Assembly (NCBI GenBank): GCA_963664045.2
Contig: CAXXGT010000001.1
Coordinates: 447,873 to 511,872 of the forward strand
DNA: 64,000 nucleotides
Source of the DNA: JAPPHA01 sp963664045
GTDB taxonomy: Bacteria; Pseudomonadota; Alphaproteobacteria; Rhodobacterales; Rhodobacteraceae
Reading direction: 5' to 3'
The position numbers were made by a program, and so were the translations under genes. Of the stretch, positions 17,126-27,242 are shown piece after piece. Within the stretch, counting starts at the first letter, position 1. Each line of letters begins with the position of its first letter. The notes beneath the pieces are model-generated. The model did no database searches and had not been told where the DNA came from. It was given only the letters and a program-made list of their open reading frames with translations.

Positions 17126-17941
17126 ATGACAGCAGAAAAGATCGATCCCGCAATCGCGACGCTTGATCCGGTCTGGGAGCGCGTACGACGGGAAGCCGAA
17201 GATATCGTCCAGCGCGAACCGATATTGGGAGGCGCTGTACACTCTGGCGTTCTTCACCACGGATCACTCGAAAAGACGATGAGCTACAGGATTTCTCTGA
17301 AGCTCGCTTCGAATGAAATGTCTGCGCAAATTCTACTGGGAATCGTCGAAGAAGCGTATTCTTCGGATTCGACTCTCGGTGAGGCCGCCAGGGCGGACTT
17401 GGTGGCTGTCTACGACCGCGACCCAGCATGCCACTATTTCATTCAGCCGATCCTGTTCTTCAAGGGCTACCAAGCCGTACAGGGATATCGTGTCGGCAAC
17501 TGGCTGTGGAAGAATGGTCGCAAGGACCTCGCGTATTTCTTCCAGATGCGTATCTCGGAGGTCTTCGGCATTGATATTCACCCAGGTGCGGTCATCGGGC
17601 AGGGAATCATGATCGACCATGCGCATTCAATCGTGATCGGTGAAACCGCCGTCGTCGGAGACAATGTCTCGATGCTTCATTCGGTCACCCTTGGCGGAAC
17701 CGGAAAGGCCGACGGCGACCGGCATCCGAAGATCGAGAACGGCGTGCTGATCGGGGCTGGAGCAAAGGTGCTTGGAAATATCCGGGTTGGTTATTGTAGC
17801 CGGATCGCTGCCGGGTCGGTGGTACTGCAGGAAGTTCCTCCATGCAAGACCGTTGCGGGTGTTCCTGCGCGCATCGTGGGAGAAGCGGGCTGTGACCAAC
17901 CGTCTCGAACAATGAACCAGTTGCTGCGGGAACAGTGCTGA
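17126..17941 (+). CDS. cysE: serine O-acetyltransferase
   Basis: CysE acetylates L-serine with acetyl-CoA, the first step of cysteine synthesis. The 271-residue protein has the helical N domain and the left-handed beta-helix of hexapeptide repeats, with HPGAVIGQGIMIDHAHSIVI, then GETAVVGDNVSMLHSVTLGG, GVLIGAGAKVLGNI and IAAGSVVL. The active-site DH is in the IDHAH segment, and a C-terminal tail follows. It stands alone between mobile remnants and the pdh operon, and the start is supported by an AAGGTGAACG site. Confidence 0.95.
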   Translation: MTAEKIDPAIATLDPVWERVRREAEDIVQREPILGGAVHSGVLHHGSLEKTMSYRISLKLASNEMSAQILLGIVEEAYSSDSTLGEAARADLVAVYDRDPACHYFIQPILFFKGYQAVQGYRVGNWLWKNGRKDLAYFFQMRISEVFGIDIHPGAVIGQGIMIDHAHSIVIGETAVVGDNVSMLHSVTLGGTGKADGDRHPKIENGVLIGAGAKVLGNIRVGYCSRIAAGSVVLQEVPPCKTVAGVPARIVGEAGCDQPSRTMNQLLREQC

Positions 17942-18296
17942 ATATTTCCCGCCGAGGTTTGGTCACTCCACCCTGAGTGAACGGTCCTGATGGCCGACAG
18001 GTTCGCCCGAAGTGCTTCTGGCGCTGAATTCAAAAATCCCTTCAAAGGTTCAGGTGGTTTAGCGTTGAACGCGAATGATCTGAATTGCCGTAAATCGACT
18101 CGTCACAAAAAATTACACAAGTCGAGATTTTTCGTTCCGGCGTACGGCCTCAAGGGTAGGGAGATTGGCATCTGTTTCGCTGGTTGCACCAGACGGGTTG
18201 TTCGCCGCAACCTCGCCGCTTCGAAAAGTTCAACCGGGAGATGGGATGGAACACATCCGGCACCAGTCCCAATCGGTCAGAGCCATTGTCCTTTTT
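17942..18296. other. intergenic region between cysE and pdhC
   Basis: These 355 bp separate the convergent cysE and pdhC genes. No gene, tRNA or clear intrinsic terminator is seen. Confidence 0.5.
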
Positions 18297-19649
18297 CTAC
18301 ACGAGAAGCGTTGCAGGATTCTCCAGGTGGCCGGTGAAAACTTCGAGGAACCGTGCTCCCAAGGCCCCGTCAATGGCTCGATGATCAACTGACATCGTGA
18401 CTTCCATTACGGTCGCGGCCTCAAAGCTGTCGTCGCTCGTAACCACGGGACTCCGGCGCCCGGCTCCGATCGCAAGGATGAAGCTGTGGGGTGGATTGAT
18501 AACCGCATCGAAACTGTCGATCCCGAACATCCCGAGGTTCGAAATCGTGCAGCTCCCGCCTGCGTATTCTTCGGGCACCAGTTTGCGGTTTCTCGCGCGC
18601 GCCGCCAGGTCTTTCATCGTTTCGGAGATCGCCGAGAGTTTCATGGTCTCGCAGTCACGTAAGACCGGTGTAAACAAGCCTCCGTCAACGGCGACGGCGA
18701 CGGCGACGTCGGATGCGTCGAAGCGGACGATCCTGTCACCTGCCCAGATCGCGTTGCATTCGGGCACGTCCTGCAGGGAATCTGCACAGGCCTTGATGAC
18801 GAAATCATTGACCGAGACCCGGATCCCCCTGTGTTCGAGACCCGAATTGATGTCCGAACGCAGTTTTAGGAGGCGATCAATTACGACTTTTCGCCTCAGG
18901 TAGAAGTGCGGAATTGTCTGTTTTGCTTCGCTCAATCTTGCAGCGACGGTCTTTCTCATGCCGTCCAGATCGATTTCGGTGTGGGCACGATCACGGTAAG
19001 CAGCCAGCAAATCCTCACGCGCGGTGAGTTTGAGCGGCTCAGGTGGCCTGGCGCGTGCGTCCAACGCGGCTGGTTTGGCCTCAACCTTGTCCGGCTGCGG
19101 CGTAAATCCGTCGATGTCCCGTTTGATTATTCGTCCGTGATGGCCTGTGCCCTTGACTGATGCGAGGTCAATCCCTCGGGCCTTGGCAATTTTCCGGGCG
19201 AGGGGCGACGCAATGATTCGACCGGCGCGGCTTTTTCCGGCCGAGGGCTGCGTATCGGTCCGTGGTCGATCACGGGATGCGGAAACGTCTCCCCGTGCAC
19301 GCTCATCCAATCCCGGACCCGCCGGTAACGACGTTTGGGGAACGGGTTCGGGCTCGGTGTGTTGGAGCGTCATTACGTCGTCAAGAACGGCATCAGATAT
19401 CTCCTCATCATCTTCCGCGAGGATCGCGATGGGAGAATTAACGGCGACATTCTCGGCACCCTCCGGGACAAGAATTCGGGCAATTGTCCCTTCGTCGACC
19501 GCTTCGAATTCCATGACCGCCTTGTCGGTCTCGATCTCGGCAAGCAGGTCGCCGGCGGAAACGGAATCGCCTTCGTCGACCAGCCACTTGGCCAATGTCC
19601 CTGCCTCCATCGTGGGCGACAGCGCAGGCATCAACAGTTTGATTGGCAT
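18297..19649 (-). CDS. pdhC: pyruvate dehydrogenase E2 (dihydrolipoamide acetyltransferase)
   Basis: E2 transfers the acetyl group to CoA in the pyruvate dehydrogenase core. The 450-residue protein has one lipoyl domain (residues 1-75, lipoyl Lys in EIETDKAVMEFE), a Pro-rich linker, the peripheral subunit-binding domain (IIASPLARKIAKARGIDLAS, then VKGTGHHGRI) and the catalytic domain ending with the HxxxD motif SVDHRAIDGALGARFL. It is the last gene of pdhA-pdhB-pdhC on the minus strand, 12 bp after pdhB. Confidence 0.95.
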   Translation of the reverse strand: MPIKLLMPALSPTMEAGTLAKWLVDEGDSVSAGDLLAEIETDKAVMEFEAVDEGTIARILVPEGAENVAVNSPIAILAEDDEEISDAVLDDVMTLQHTEPEPVPQTSLPAGPGLDERARGDVSASRDRPRTDTQPSAGKSRAGRIIASPLARKIAKARGIDLASVKGTGHHGRIIKRDIDGFTPQPDKVEAKPAALDARARPPEPLKLTAREDLLAAYRDRAHTEIDLDGMRKTVAARLSEAKQTIPHFYLRRKVVIDRLLKLRSDINSGLEHRGIRVSVNDFVIKACADSLQDVPECNAIWAGDRIVRFDASDVAVAVAVDGGLFTPVLRDCETMKLSAISETMKDLAARARNRKLVPEEYAGGSCTISNLGMFGIDSFDAVINPPHSFILAIGAGRRSPVVTSDDSFEAATVMEVTMSVDHRAIDGALGARFLEVFTGHLENPATLLV

Positions 19650-19661
19650 GTTCTGGGCTCG

Positions 19662-21071
19662 CTAGCTGTACGTGACCGACCGAACCGCTTCGACGACTTC
19701 GTCAGAACTGACGAGCGCAAGGCGTTCCAGATTCGCCGCATATGGCATCGGAACATCCTTGCCGGTGCAATTGACGACGGGAGCATCGAGATCATCGAAT
19801 GCACGTTCCATGAGTACCGCGGAAACATGATTGCCAATTGAACAGACCGGGAATCCTTCTTCCACTGTCACACAACGATTTGTCTTCGCGACCGAGCGAA
19901 TGATGGCATCCGTGTCCATTGGTCGGAGTGTCCTGAGATCCAGGACCTCGGCATCAATGCCCTCTGCCGCCAGTCTTTCGGCTGCCTCGAGAGCGAATTG
20001 CATGCCGATGCCGAAACTGACGATTGTGACATCATTGCCTTCCCGCCATATTCTTGCCTTGCCAATGGGAACACAGTGGTCATCGACATCGGGAACCGGG
20101 AAGCTTCGGCCGTAAAGGATTTCGTTTTCGAGAAAGATGACGGGATTGGGATCACGAATGGCTGATTTCAACAGTCCCTTGGCATCCGCTGACGAGTACG
20201 GCTGAACAACCTTCAGGCCGGGAATATGCGAATACCAGGCAGCGTAGTCCTGGCTGTGCTGGGCCGCCACACGGGCTGCCGCTCCGTTCGGGCCGCGAAA
20301 GACGATCGAGCATCCCATTTGACCACCCGACATGTACAGAGTCTTTGCAGCAGAATTTACAATTTGGTCAATGGCTTGCATGGAAAAATTAAAGGTCATG
20401 AATTCGACGATCGGACGAAGTCCGGCAAATGCCGCGCCAACGCCAAGACCGGTAAAACCATGCTCGGTTATGGGCGTGTCGATCACGCGTAAAGGACCGA
20501 ACTCCTCCAGCAGCCCTTGGGATACCTTGTAAGCGCCTTGGTATTCCGCGACCTCCTCTCCCATCAGGAAGACATCCGGATCGGCGCGCATTTCCTCTGC
20601 CATCGCCTGGCGCAACGCGTCCCGGACGGTCGTATTCGTCATGTTCGATTCGTCTGGTGCGTCCTCGCGTGCCTTTGAGACGGCACGCCTGGTTCCGTTG
20701 CCCGACCATTCATCACGTCGTTCGGACGTGCCTGGGACCGACTTGGTGCTCTGGCCAGCGCGTCGGGCGCCATCATGGCGGCCCGCCTGGCCCGTATCGG
20801 TTTCCGTTTCCGTATTCCCGTCATCGCCTTCTTCGATCAACAGGGCAATCGGCGAATTGATCGCAACCGCCTCGGTTCCTGCAGGCACAAGCAATTTTGA
20901 AATCGTTCCTTCCTCGACCGCTTCAAGCTCCATGATCGCCTTGTCAGTCTCGATTTCCGCGATGACCTGCCCGGACGAAACGACTTCACCTTCCTCGACA
21001 AGCCATTTGGCGACGGTTCCCTGTTCCATGGTTGGAGACAACGCGGGCATGAGAATCTGTGTTGCCATCAT
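19662..21071 (-). CDS. pdhB: pyruvate dehydrogenase E1 beta with N-terminal lipoyl domain
   Basis: The 469-residue protein combines a lipoyl domain (residues 1-80, Lys in EIETDKAIMELE), a charged linker of low complexity (about 80-140) and the E1 beta transketolase-like domain starting TTVRDALRQAMAEEM, with VFLMGEEVAEYQGAYKVSQG and TPITEHGFTGLGVGAA. A lipoyl domain on E1 beta is a known alphaproteobacterial trait. It lies 9 bp after pdhA. Two adjacent ATG codons are possible starts. Confidence 0.95.
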   Translation of the reverse strand: MMATQILMPALSPTMEQGTVAKWLVEEGEVVSSGQVIAEIETDKAIMELEAVEEGTISKLLVPAGTEAVAINSPIALLIEEGDDGNTETETDTGQAGRHDGARRAGQSTKSVPGTSERRDEWSGNGTRRAVSKAREDAPDESNMTNTTVRDALRQAMAEEMRADPDVFLMGEEVAEYQGAYKVSQGLLEEFGPLRVIDTPITEHGFTGLGVGAAFAGLRPIVEFMTFNFSMQAIDQIVNSAAKTLYMSGGQMGCSIVFRGPNGAAARVAAQHSQDYAAWYSHIPGLKVVQPYSSADAKGLLKSAIRDPNPVIFLENEILYGRSFPVPDVDDHCVPIGKARIWREGNDVTIVSFGIGMQFALEAAERLAAEGIDAEVLDLRTLRPMDTDAIIRSVAKTNRCVTVEEGFPVCSIGNHVSAVLMERAFDDLDAPVVNCTGKDVPMPYAANLERLALVSSDEVVEAVRSVTYS

Positions 21072-21080
21072 GGAATCCTT

Positions 21081-22070
21081 TCAGGCGTACACGTCGGTAT
21101 ACAGATCATCCACCGGAGGTTCCTGACTCGATGTCGCAAAGGTGGCCGCCTTGTTGACAACAGCCCTGATTTCCTTGTCCACGGCTTTCAGAGCGTCGTC
21201 GTCGGCATGGCCTTCTCCGACAATTCGGTCACGAACTCGGTCGATCGGATCGCTCTCTTCGCGTACTTTCTTGACTTCGTCCCGGGTCCGATACTTGGCA
21301 GGATCGGACATGGAATGACCCCGATAACGGTACGTTTTCATTTCGAGAATGAATGGGCCTTTTCCCGTGCGGCACACTTTGGCAGCACGTTCGCCGGCCG
21401 CCCTGACCTCAAGAATGTCCATGCCGTCGACGGTTTCACCGCTAATCCCGAACGCTTCGCCTCGCGTATACAGCTCGGGGGTTGACGACGCCCTGCCTTG
21501 AGCAGTTCCCATGGCGTACTGGTTGTTTTCGATCACGAAAATGCAGGGAAGATTCCAAAGGCTGGCCATGTTGAAGGTTTCGTAGACCTGCCCCTGGTTT
21601 GCCGCGCCTTCACCAAAATATGTGAAACATACATTGTCAGTCTTTCGATACTTGTTGGCAAAAGCAAGACCGGCACCGATAGGAACCTGCGCGCCGACAA
21701 TCCCGTGACCCCCGAAGAAGTTCCTTTCGATCGAAAACATGTGCATTGATCCGCCTTTACCGCGTGAATAACCGCCAATCCTGCCGGTCAGCTCGGCCAT
21801 GACGCCATCCGGGTTCATCCCGCATGCCAGCATGTGTCCGTGGTCCCGGTACGACGTGATGCGTTGATCTCCATCACGCGCGACGGCCTCCAGCCCGACA
21901 ACAACCGCTTCCTGACCGATGTACAAATGGCAGAAACCGCCGATTTCTCCCATTCCGTACAATTGCCCGGTTTTTTCCTCGAAGCGCCTGATGAGGAGCA
22001 TTGAGCGGTAATACTCGAGAAGTTCGCCTCCATGCACCTTGGGCTGCCGGGTGGTTTTCCGCCTTGCCAT
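21081..22070 (-). CDS. pdhA: pyruvate dehydrogenase E1 alpha
   Basis: E1 alpha binds thiamine diphosphate and decarboxylates pyruvate with PdhB. The 329-residue protein shows MLLIRRFEEKTGQLYGMGEI at the N terminus, GFCHLYIGQEAVVVG, and the ThDP motif GEGAANQGQVYETFNMASLW (GDG-type start as GEG). The regulatory region YRYRGHSMSDPAKYR is present. It heads pdhABC and follows ftsB by about 200 bp. Confidence 0.95.
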   Translation of the reverse strand: MARRKTTRQPKVHGGELLEYYRSMLLIRRFEEKTGQLYGMGEIGGFCHLYIGQEAVVVGLEAVARDGDQRITSYRDHGHMLACGMNPDGVMAELTGRIGGYSRGKGGSMHMFSIERNFFGGHGIVGAQVPIGAGLAFANKYRKTDNVCFTYFGEGAANQGQVYETFNMASLWNLPCIFVIENNQYAMGTAQGRASSTPELYTRGEAFGISGETVDGMDILEVRAAGERAAKVCRTGKGPFILEMKTYRYRGHSMSDPAKYRTRDEVKKVREESDPIDRVRDRIVGEGHADDDALKAVDKEIRAVVNKAATFATSSQEPPVDDLYTDVYA

Positions 22071-22274
22071 CGTCGCGCCTTCCGAATTCGGTTCAAATGT
22101 GGCCGGATCATAGTCAATCGGGTGACGACTTGCACGATCGATTTTGGCCGTCGCGCGTTGAATGAATTCTCAAAATGCCTGGCCCGGGCGAGGAGTTGAT
22201 ATGCCTACCTTGGTGAATGTGCACGACGCCGGTTTCGAAGAAAGGCGTCTGTGCAGACCCCCGGCCAATCAGAC

Positions 22275-22580
22275 TCATTGAATGACGATTTCGTCCCCGC
22301 GCGCATATCCGAGGACGTCCCGGACACGTTCGTCGAGCAGGTCGAGATCGAGAAAATCGTCCGAAAGGCGTCGAACCTTGTTTTCCAGTTCCTTGCGTTG
22401 CCGGGTCAGGCTTGCCAATCTCTGTTCGGCTTCCGCCACGTCGGCCGTGACCTGCTCGCGTTGCATTTGTCCGAAGTCTCCATTGACTGCCGCCCACGAA
22501 AAATATCCCGCCGCCGCCAATGCTGCGAACCCAATTACGGCCATTCCTATATATGACGGCCTTTTTCCCGGATCCATCAC
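22275..22580 (-). CDS. ftsB: septum formation initiator FtsB/DivIC family
   Basis: The 101-residue protein has one membrane helix (about residues 11-30, IGMAVIGFAALAAAGYFSWA) followed by a coiled coil (about 35-75, MQREQVTADVAEAEQRLASL and onward) and a conserved C-terminal DLLDERVRDVLGYAR. It is a bitopic division protein of the FtsB/DivIC family, acting with FtsL and FtsQ at the septum. It lies upstream of pdhA, a frequent position in alphaproteobacteria. Confidence 0.88.
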   Translation of the reverse strand: MMDPGKRPSYIGMAVIGFAALAAAGYFSWAAVNGDFGQMQREQVTADVAEAEQRLASLTRQRKELENKVRRLSDDFLDLDLLDERVRDVLGYARGDEIVIQ

Positions 22581-22881
22581 TGCTGCCTCGATCCCGGTCC
22601 CTGCCGGTTTACTTCACTATTTCACAATCACAATGCCGTGTAAATCTTTCGGCGGTTGCGCGCACGTCCACGAAAACGGATTATGCCTCTTCGAATTGCC
22701 GCGGTGATTATGCACATGTCGTTTTCGATGACGGGTGACTTGAACTGAATCGAAGTGCAGGGTCGGGATCAACAAACGTAAGCTCGGATACAACGCGACC
22801 ATCCACGATACTGCCCGAGGGCGGAACAGGTCCTTGTTGTTCGAAGAACAGGATTCCGTCGCTATGTTGGCAGGATCGGAT
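22581..22881. other. intergenic region between fba and ftsB
   Basis: This 301-bp spacer on the path from the aldolase to ftsB shows no gene. It should hold the ftsB promoter, but no convincing boxes were found by eye. Confidence 0.4.
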
Positions 22882-23805
22882 TCATCCCTGGTAGATGTCA
22901 ACGAGCGTGTCCAGCATGCGAATCGCTTCGGCGCGTTCGCGTTGGAATGTGTTTCTGCCGATGATCGACCCGTTCCCTCCTCCGTCGCGAATGGCGCGAG
23001 CCTGGCGAAAGACCTGTTCGTCGTCCTGTCTTGACCCGCCGGAAAACACCACGATCCTTCGCCCGGCCAATGCTGCGTCCATGCAGTGTGCAACGCGTCC
23101 CGCCATCGTCTCCAGTTCAATGTCGCCGTCGAGGTAAGCGGGCCGGGACGCATCGAGGGCCAATTGGCCCGAGCTGAGCTTGACCTTGATGATGTGAGCG
23201 CCGAGGAGCGCGGCAAAATGCACGGCGTTCGCCACGACATCCGTGGCAGTTTCGGCACTACTGTCCAGGTCCTCCCCGCGGGGATACGACCAGATGACGG
23301 AGGGAAGGCCCGATGCAACTCCTTCCCGGCGCAATTCGGCGATCTCTTCGAACATTTCCAGTGCCATGCTGGATCCCGGGTAGACGGAAAAGCCGATTGC
23401 CGACGCACCGATCCTGAGCGCATCGGAGACCGAGGCCGTGATCGACTGGTCCTTGGCCGAGGCCGTGGGAACCAGTGCATTTGCCGAATTGACCTTCAGA
23501 ATCATCGGAATCTGACCGGCGAATTTCGCGGCGCCCGCTTCCAGGAAACCCAGCGGAGCGGCGATGGCGTTCAAACCGGCGTCGATGGCCAGCCGAAAGT
23601 GATACTGGGGATCATAGGCCGGAGGATTGACGGAAAACGACCGGGCCGGTCCGTGTTCAAATCCCTGGTCAACGGGCAGGATTATCATTTTTCCGGTCCC
23701 TCCCAGGCGCCCATTCATGAGCATTCGGCAGAGGTTGCCCTTCACTCCCGGGTTGTCACTTTCATAGTTTGCAAGAATTTTCCCGACCGTCTGCGTCATC
23801 ATCAT
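22882..23805 (-). CDS. class I fructose-bisphosphate aldolase
   Basis: The 307-residue protein is a class I (Schiff-base, DhnA-type) aldolase that splits fructose 1,6-bisphosphate. The recognisable parts are ILPVDQGFEHGPARSF (about residues 41-56), PMILKVNSANAL, the Schiff-base Lys in AHIIKVKLSSGQ and the phosphate-binding VVFSGGSRQDDE. The start overlaps the pgk stop by 4 bp (ATGA), so it is translationally coupled to pgk. Three Met codons in a row leave the exact start open. Confidence 0.92.
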   Translation of the reverse strand: MMMTQTVGKILANYESDNPGVKGNLCRMLMNGRLGGTGKMIILPVDQGFEHGPARSFSVNPPAYDPQYHFRLAIDAGLNAIAAPLGFLEAGAAKFAGQIPMILKVNSANALVPTASAKDQSITASVSDALRIGASAIGFSVYPGSSMALEMFEEIAELRREGVASGLPSVIWSYPRGEDLDSSAETATDVVANAVHFAALLGAHIIKVKLSSGQLALDASRPAYLDGDIELETMAGRVAHCMDAALAGRRIVVFSGGSRQDDEQVFRQARAIRDGGGNGSIIGRNTFQRERAEAIRMLDTLVDIYQG

Positions 23806-25010
23806 GACGAACTTCCTTCAGTTGCCAGCAGGGCCTGTATTCCGGGCAGGGGCTTTCCTTCGACCCACTCGAGGAATGCACCTCCAGCCGTCGACACGTA
23901 GGAAAACGATCCAGAAACACCTGCTGTATTCAACGCGGCAATGGTGTCTCCTCCGCCAGCGACCGTGGTCATTTCTCCAGCGACAGAGCGAGCAGCGGCA
24001 TGGCGGACGAGTTCGAGTGTCGCGCGATCAAAGGGACTGGTCTCGAACGCGCCCAAGGGACCGTTCCAGATCAACGTCTTGGCGGTGTCGATGACAGATT
24101 TGACCTGCTCGACGCTCTTTGGCCCCAGATCCAGAATCATCTCATCGGAATGACATTCATCAGCTGGAGTGACCCTGCAAGGCGCATCCGTCTCTAGTCT
24201 CGGCGCGACGACGACATCATCCGGCAACGTAACTGTGCAGTCGAATTGCTTGGCTACTTCAAGTATCCCTCGGGCGGAATCGCCCATTTCGGACTCGCAC
24301 AGCGACCGACCGACCCCTAACCCTTGTGCAGACAGAAACGTATTTGCCATTCCGCCACCGATGACCACCCCGTCGACCTGTTTGACCAGACTTCGAAGAA
24401 GCCCGAGCTTGGAAGATATCTTCGCACCCCCGATACAGGCGACGAATGGGCGTTCGGGAGACTTCAGTGCATTCGTCAGGGCGTGGATTTCTCCTTGCAT
24501 CAGGTCGCCGGCACACCCCGGGAGCAGGCCAGGCACGCCTGCAGTCGATGCATGGGCGCGGTGGGCCGCGGAGAAGGCGTCGTTGCAATAGAGATCGCCC
24601 AGCATTGCGAGCTCTCGCACAAACGCCAGGTCGTTGCTTTCTTCGCCAGGCACGAAACGCAGGTTTTCGAGGAGCAGTACATCGCCGTCGATTGCGGATT
24701 TAACGGCAGACAACGAACCCTTGCCGGGCAGGCCGGGGACGAACGAAACCGGGGAACCGATTTCTGCCGAAAGCGCCGGAACTGTCACCTCGAGGGACAA
24801 CTCCGGAACAACCTGGCCATTGGGCCGGCCGAGATGCGCGACGAGGACGGGCGTTCCACCAAGTTCAAGGATACGCCTTATTGTCGGAGCGACGCGCTCG
24901 ATGCGCGTGGAATCGGTTACGACTCTGTTCCGAACCGGCACATTGATGTCTATTCTGGTCAGTACGCGGCGACCATGTACGCTCAGGTCATCCAGGCCGA
25001 GCAACTTCAC
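23802..25010 (-). CDS. pgk: phosphoglycerate kinase
   Basis: Pgk converts 1,3-bisphosphoglycerate to 3-phosphoglycerate with ATP formation. The 402-residue protein has DINVPVRNRVVTDSTRIERV, then LVAHLGRPNGQ, VVIGGGMANTFL, LIWNGPLGAFE and the ATP-site VAGGGDTIAAL. It starts at a GTG preceded by GGGGGTTTGAG. The gene sits between tkt and the aldolase; a gap gene, commonly found between tkt and pgk, is missing from the 213-bp spacer. Confidence 0.95.
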   Translation of the reverse strand: MKLLGLDDLSVHGRRVLTRIDINVPVRNRVVTDSTRIERVAPTIRRILELGGTPVLVAHLGRPNGQVVPELSLEVTVPALSAEIGSPVSFVPGLPGKGSLSAVKSAIDGDVLLLENLRFVPGEESNDLAFVRELAMLGDLYCNDAFSAAHRAHASTAGVPGLLPGCAGDLMQGEIHALTNALKSPERPFVACIGGAKISSKLGLLRSLVKQVDGVVIGGGMANTFLSAQGLGVGRSLCESEMGDSARGILEVAKQFDCTVTLPDDVVVAPRLETDAPCRVTPADECHSDEMILDLGPKSVEQVKSVIDTAKTLIWNGPLGAFETSPFDRATLELVRHAAARSVAGEMTTVAGGGDTIAALNTAGVSGSFSYVSTAGGAFLEWVEGKPLPGIQALLATEGSSS

Positions 25011-25223
25011 CTCAAACCCCCTCGGTTTCGCGGGCTTCCCGGGATGGCGTTAACCCGGTTCCCGAATGGTTTCACATTTTTGCTGTGGAATCCCCGATTT
25101 TCGGGAACCGGAACCCGGTCAACCGAGACCGGACTTGCTGGCGGCTTCGGGTAACTTCCCGATGGGCATTTCCTCCACCCGGGAAGTTCTGCCTCGAGTG
25201 AGGCTGTTGTTCGCGTGTGATTG

Positions 25224-27242
25224 TCACAAGAGCGCAAGTGCAGCATCGGCGACCTTTCCGGCAGTTATGCCAAAATGCTCGTAGAGCGCCTTTGATGGGG
25301 CCGATGCACCAAAAGAATCCATGCCGATGAAAGCGGAGCGGCGGTGATTTCCCCGTTCACCTGAAAGCCATTCATCCCATCCCAGGCGGCTCCCGGCTTC
25401 GACAGCTACCCTGACTGGGCCTGCCGGAAGAATCTGCCTGCGGTATTTCTCATCCTGGCATCTGAAGATTTCCCAGCATGGCATCGAAACGACTCTGGTT
25501 CCGATCCCTTTGTCCTGCAGGATGTCACGTGCGTCCACGGCGACCTCGACCTCGGTTCCCGTCGCCATGAGGATGACGCGGCATCGTCCTTTGGACCGGG
25601 CCAGAATGTACGCTCCTAGGCGCGTGTGGTTTTTACGTGCATACTTTGTACGCAACGTCCGTGCAGACTGCCTCGACAGAGACAGGACCGTGGGCGTCTT
25701 TATTGCAGAGATGGCAATCTCCCATGCTTCGGCTGTTTCCGCGGAATCCGCAGGTCTTATGACGTTCATATTGGGAGTTGCACGAAGCATCGCCAGGTGT
25801 TCGACCGGTTGATGGGTTGGACCATCTTCGCCGAGGCCTATCGAATCGTGCGTCATGACGTATGTAACCGGGAGACCCATGAGGGCGGAAAGGCGCATGG
25901 CCGGGCGGGCATAATCTGTAAAGCACAGGAACGTTCCTCCGTAAGGGCGGATACCTCCGTGCAACGCCATTCCATTCATCGCCGCCGCCATCGCGTGCTC
26001 GCGAACACCGTAATGAACATGGCGCCCCAGTCGATTTGATGGGCAGAATGACTCCATTCCGGACGTACGTGTGTTGTTCGAGCCGGTCAGATCGGCAGAC
26101 CCGCCGAATGCCTCCCTGACTATTGGCGTTATCGCCTCAAGCGCAACCTGTGACGATTTTCGCGTTGCACTTGCCGGCTGGTCGTCGGCCACCGACCGTT
26201 TCATGCGCCGAATGGCCGCTGCCAGTTTGCCGGGAGTCTGAGCGGAAATGACGCGATCGAACTCCCTTTGGACCGCGGGTTTCGCCTGCTCGAGGTTAAG
26301 TTCCCACTCCTTGCGACGCTTCGAGCCGCGTGCACCGATTTCCTTCCAGAGGCGCAATGTATCGTCCGGAACCTTGAAGTCCGGTGAATCCCAGCCGTAG
26401 GCCTTTTTCATCTGCTCCAGTTCGCTGCCCTTGATCGCATAGCCGTGGGCAGCAGCCGTCCCTTCGACTCCCTCGACTCCCCACGCGACCCGCGTCCGGC
26501 AGGCAATCATTGAAGGCCGGGGTTGTTCCATAGCCGCAGCGATTGCCCGGCCGATTTCGTCTGGATCATGGCCGTCGCACGCACTGACTGACCAGCCTGC
26601 GGCCTCGCATCGAGACATTTGGTCCGTGCGATCGGAAATGCTGACGGGTCCGTCGATAGTGATGCCGTTGTCGTCCCAGAGAACGATCAGCTTGTCCAAT
26701 TCCTGGTGCCCGGCCAACGCCATGGCCTCGTGACTGACGCCTTCCATCAGGCATCCGTCTCCGGCGATGACAAACGTGAAATGATCAATGATTGATCTGC
26801 CAAACCTGGCGCGCAGCGCTGCCTCGGCCATGGCGAAGCCGACTCCGTTGGCAAGTCCCTGTCCAAGCGGCCCGGTTGTTGTTTCTATTCCGCTGGCGTG
26901 CCCAAACTCGGGGTGGCCGGCAGTTCTGGATCCCAGCTGTCTGAATGCCCGGATTTGATCGATGGGCATGTCACGGTAACCTGTGAGGTACAACAACGCG
27001 TAGAGCAGCATCGAACCGTGACCGGCCGAGAGAATGAAGCGGTCCCGGTCTGGCCAGTGCGGGACCCCGGGATCAAACTTAAGAAATCGCCTGAACAGCA
27101 CGGTTGCGACATCGGCCATTCCGATTGGCATACCCTGATGCCCCGAGGCGGCGCCATGAACGGCCTGAGCGGAGAGAAACCTAATCGCGTTGGCGAGTTG
27201 CCAATGGGAAGGATGTTTGTTCCGCAATTCTTCGAGATTCAT
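25224..27242 (-). CDS. tkt: transketolase
   Basis: Transketolase moves two-carbon units in the pentose phosphate pathway using thiamine diphosphate. The 672-residue protein has GHGSMLLYALLYLTGY, then GPLGQGLANGVGFAMAE, the ThDP motif IAGDGCLMEGVSHEAM and the C-terminal FVKYGVREHAM-type segment (HYGVREHAMAAAMNG). The start MNLEELRNKHPSHWQLANA is chosen because it matches the family and has a GGAAAGACAGGA site; an ATG 42 bp upstream is in frame. It heads the tkt-pgk-aldolase cluster. Confidence 0.95.
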   Translation of the reverse strand: MNLEELRNKHPSHWQLANAIRFLSAQAVHGAASGHQGMPIGMADVATVLFRRFLKFDPGVPHWPDRDRFILSAGHGSMLLYALLYLTGYRDMPIDQIRAFRQLGSRTAGHPEFGHASGIETTTGPLGQGLANGVGFAMAEAALRARFGRSIIDHFTFVIAGDGCLMEGVSHEAMALAGHQELDKLIVLWDDNGITIDGPVSISDRTDQMSRCEAAGWSVSACDGHDPDEIGRAIAAAMEQPRPSMIACRTRVAWGVEGVEGTAAAHGYAIKGSELEQMKKAYGWDSPDFKVPDDTLRLWKEIGARGSKRRKEWELNLEQAKPAVQREFDRVISAQTPGKLAAAIRRMKRSVADDQPASATRKSSQVALEAITPIVREAFGGSADLTGSNNTRTSGMESFCPSNRLGRHVHYGVREHAMAAAMNGMALHGGIRPYGGTFLCFTDYARPAMRLSALMGLPVTYVMTHDSIGLGEDGPTHQPVEHLAMLRATPNMNVIRPADSAETAEAWEIAISAIKTPTVLSLSRQSARTLRTKYARKNHTRLGAYILARSKGRCRVILMATGTEVEVAVDARDILQDKGIGTRVVSMPCWEIFRCQDEKYRRQILPAGPVRVAVEAGSRLGWDEWLSGERGNHRRSAFIGMDSFGASAPSKALYEHFGITAGKVADAALALL

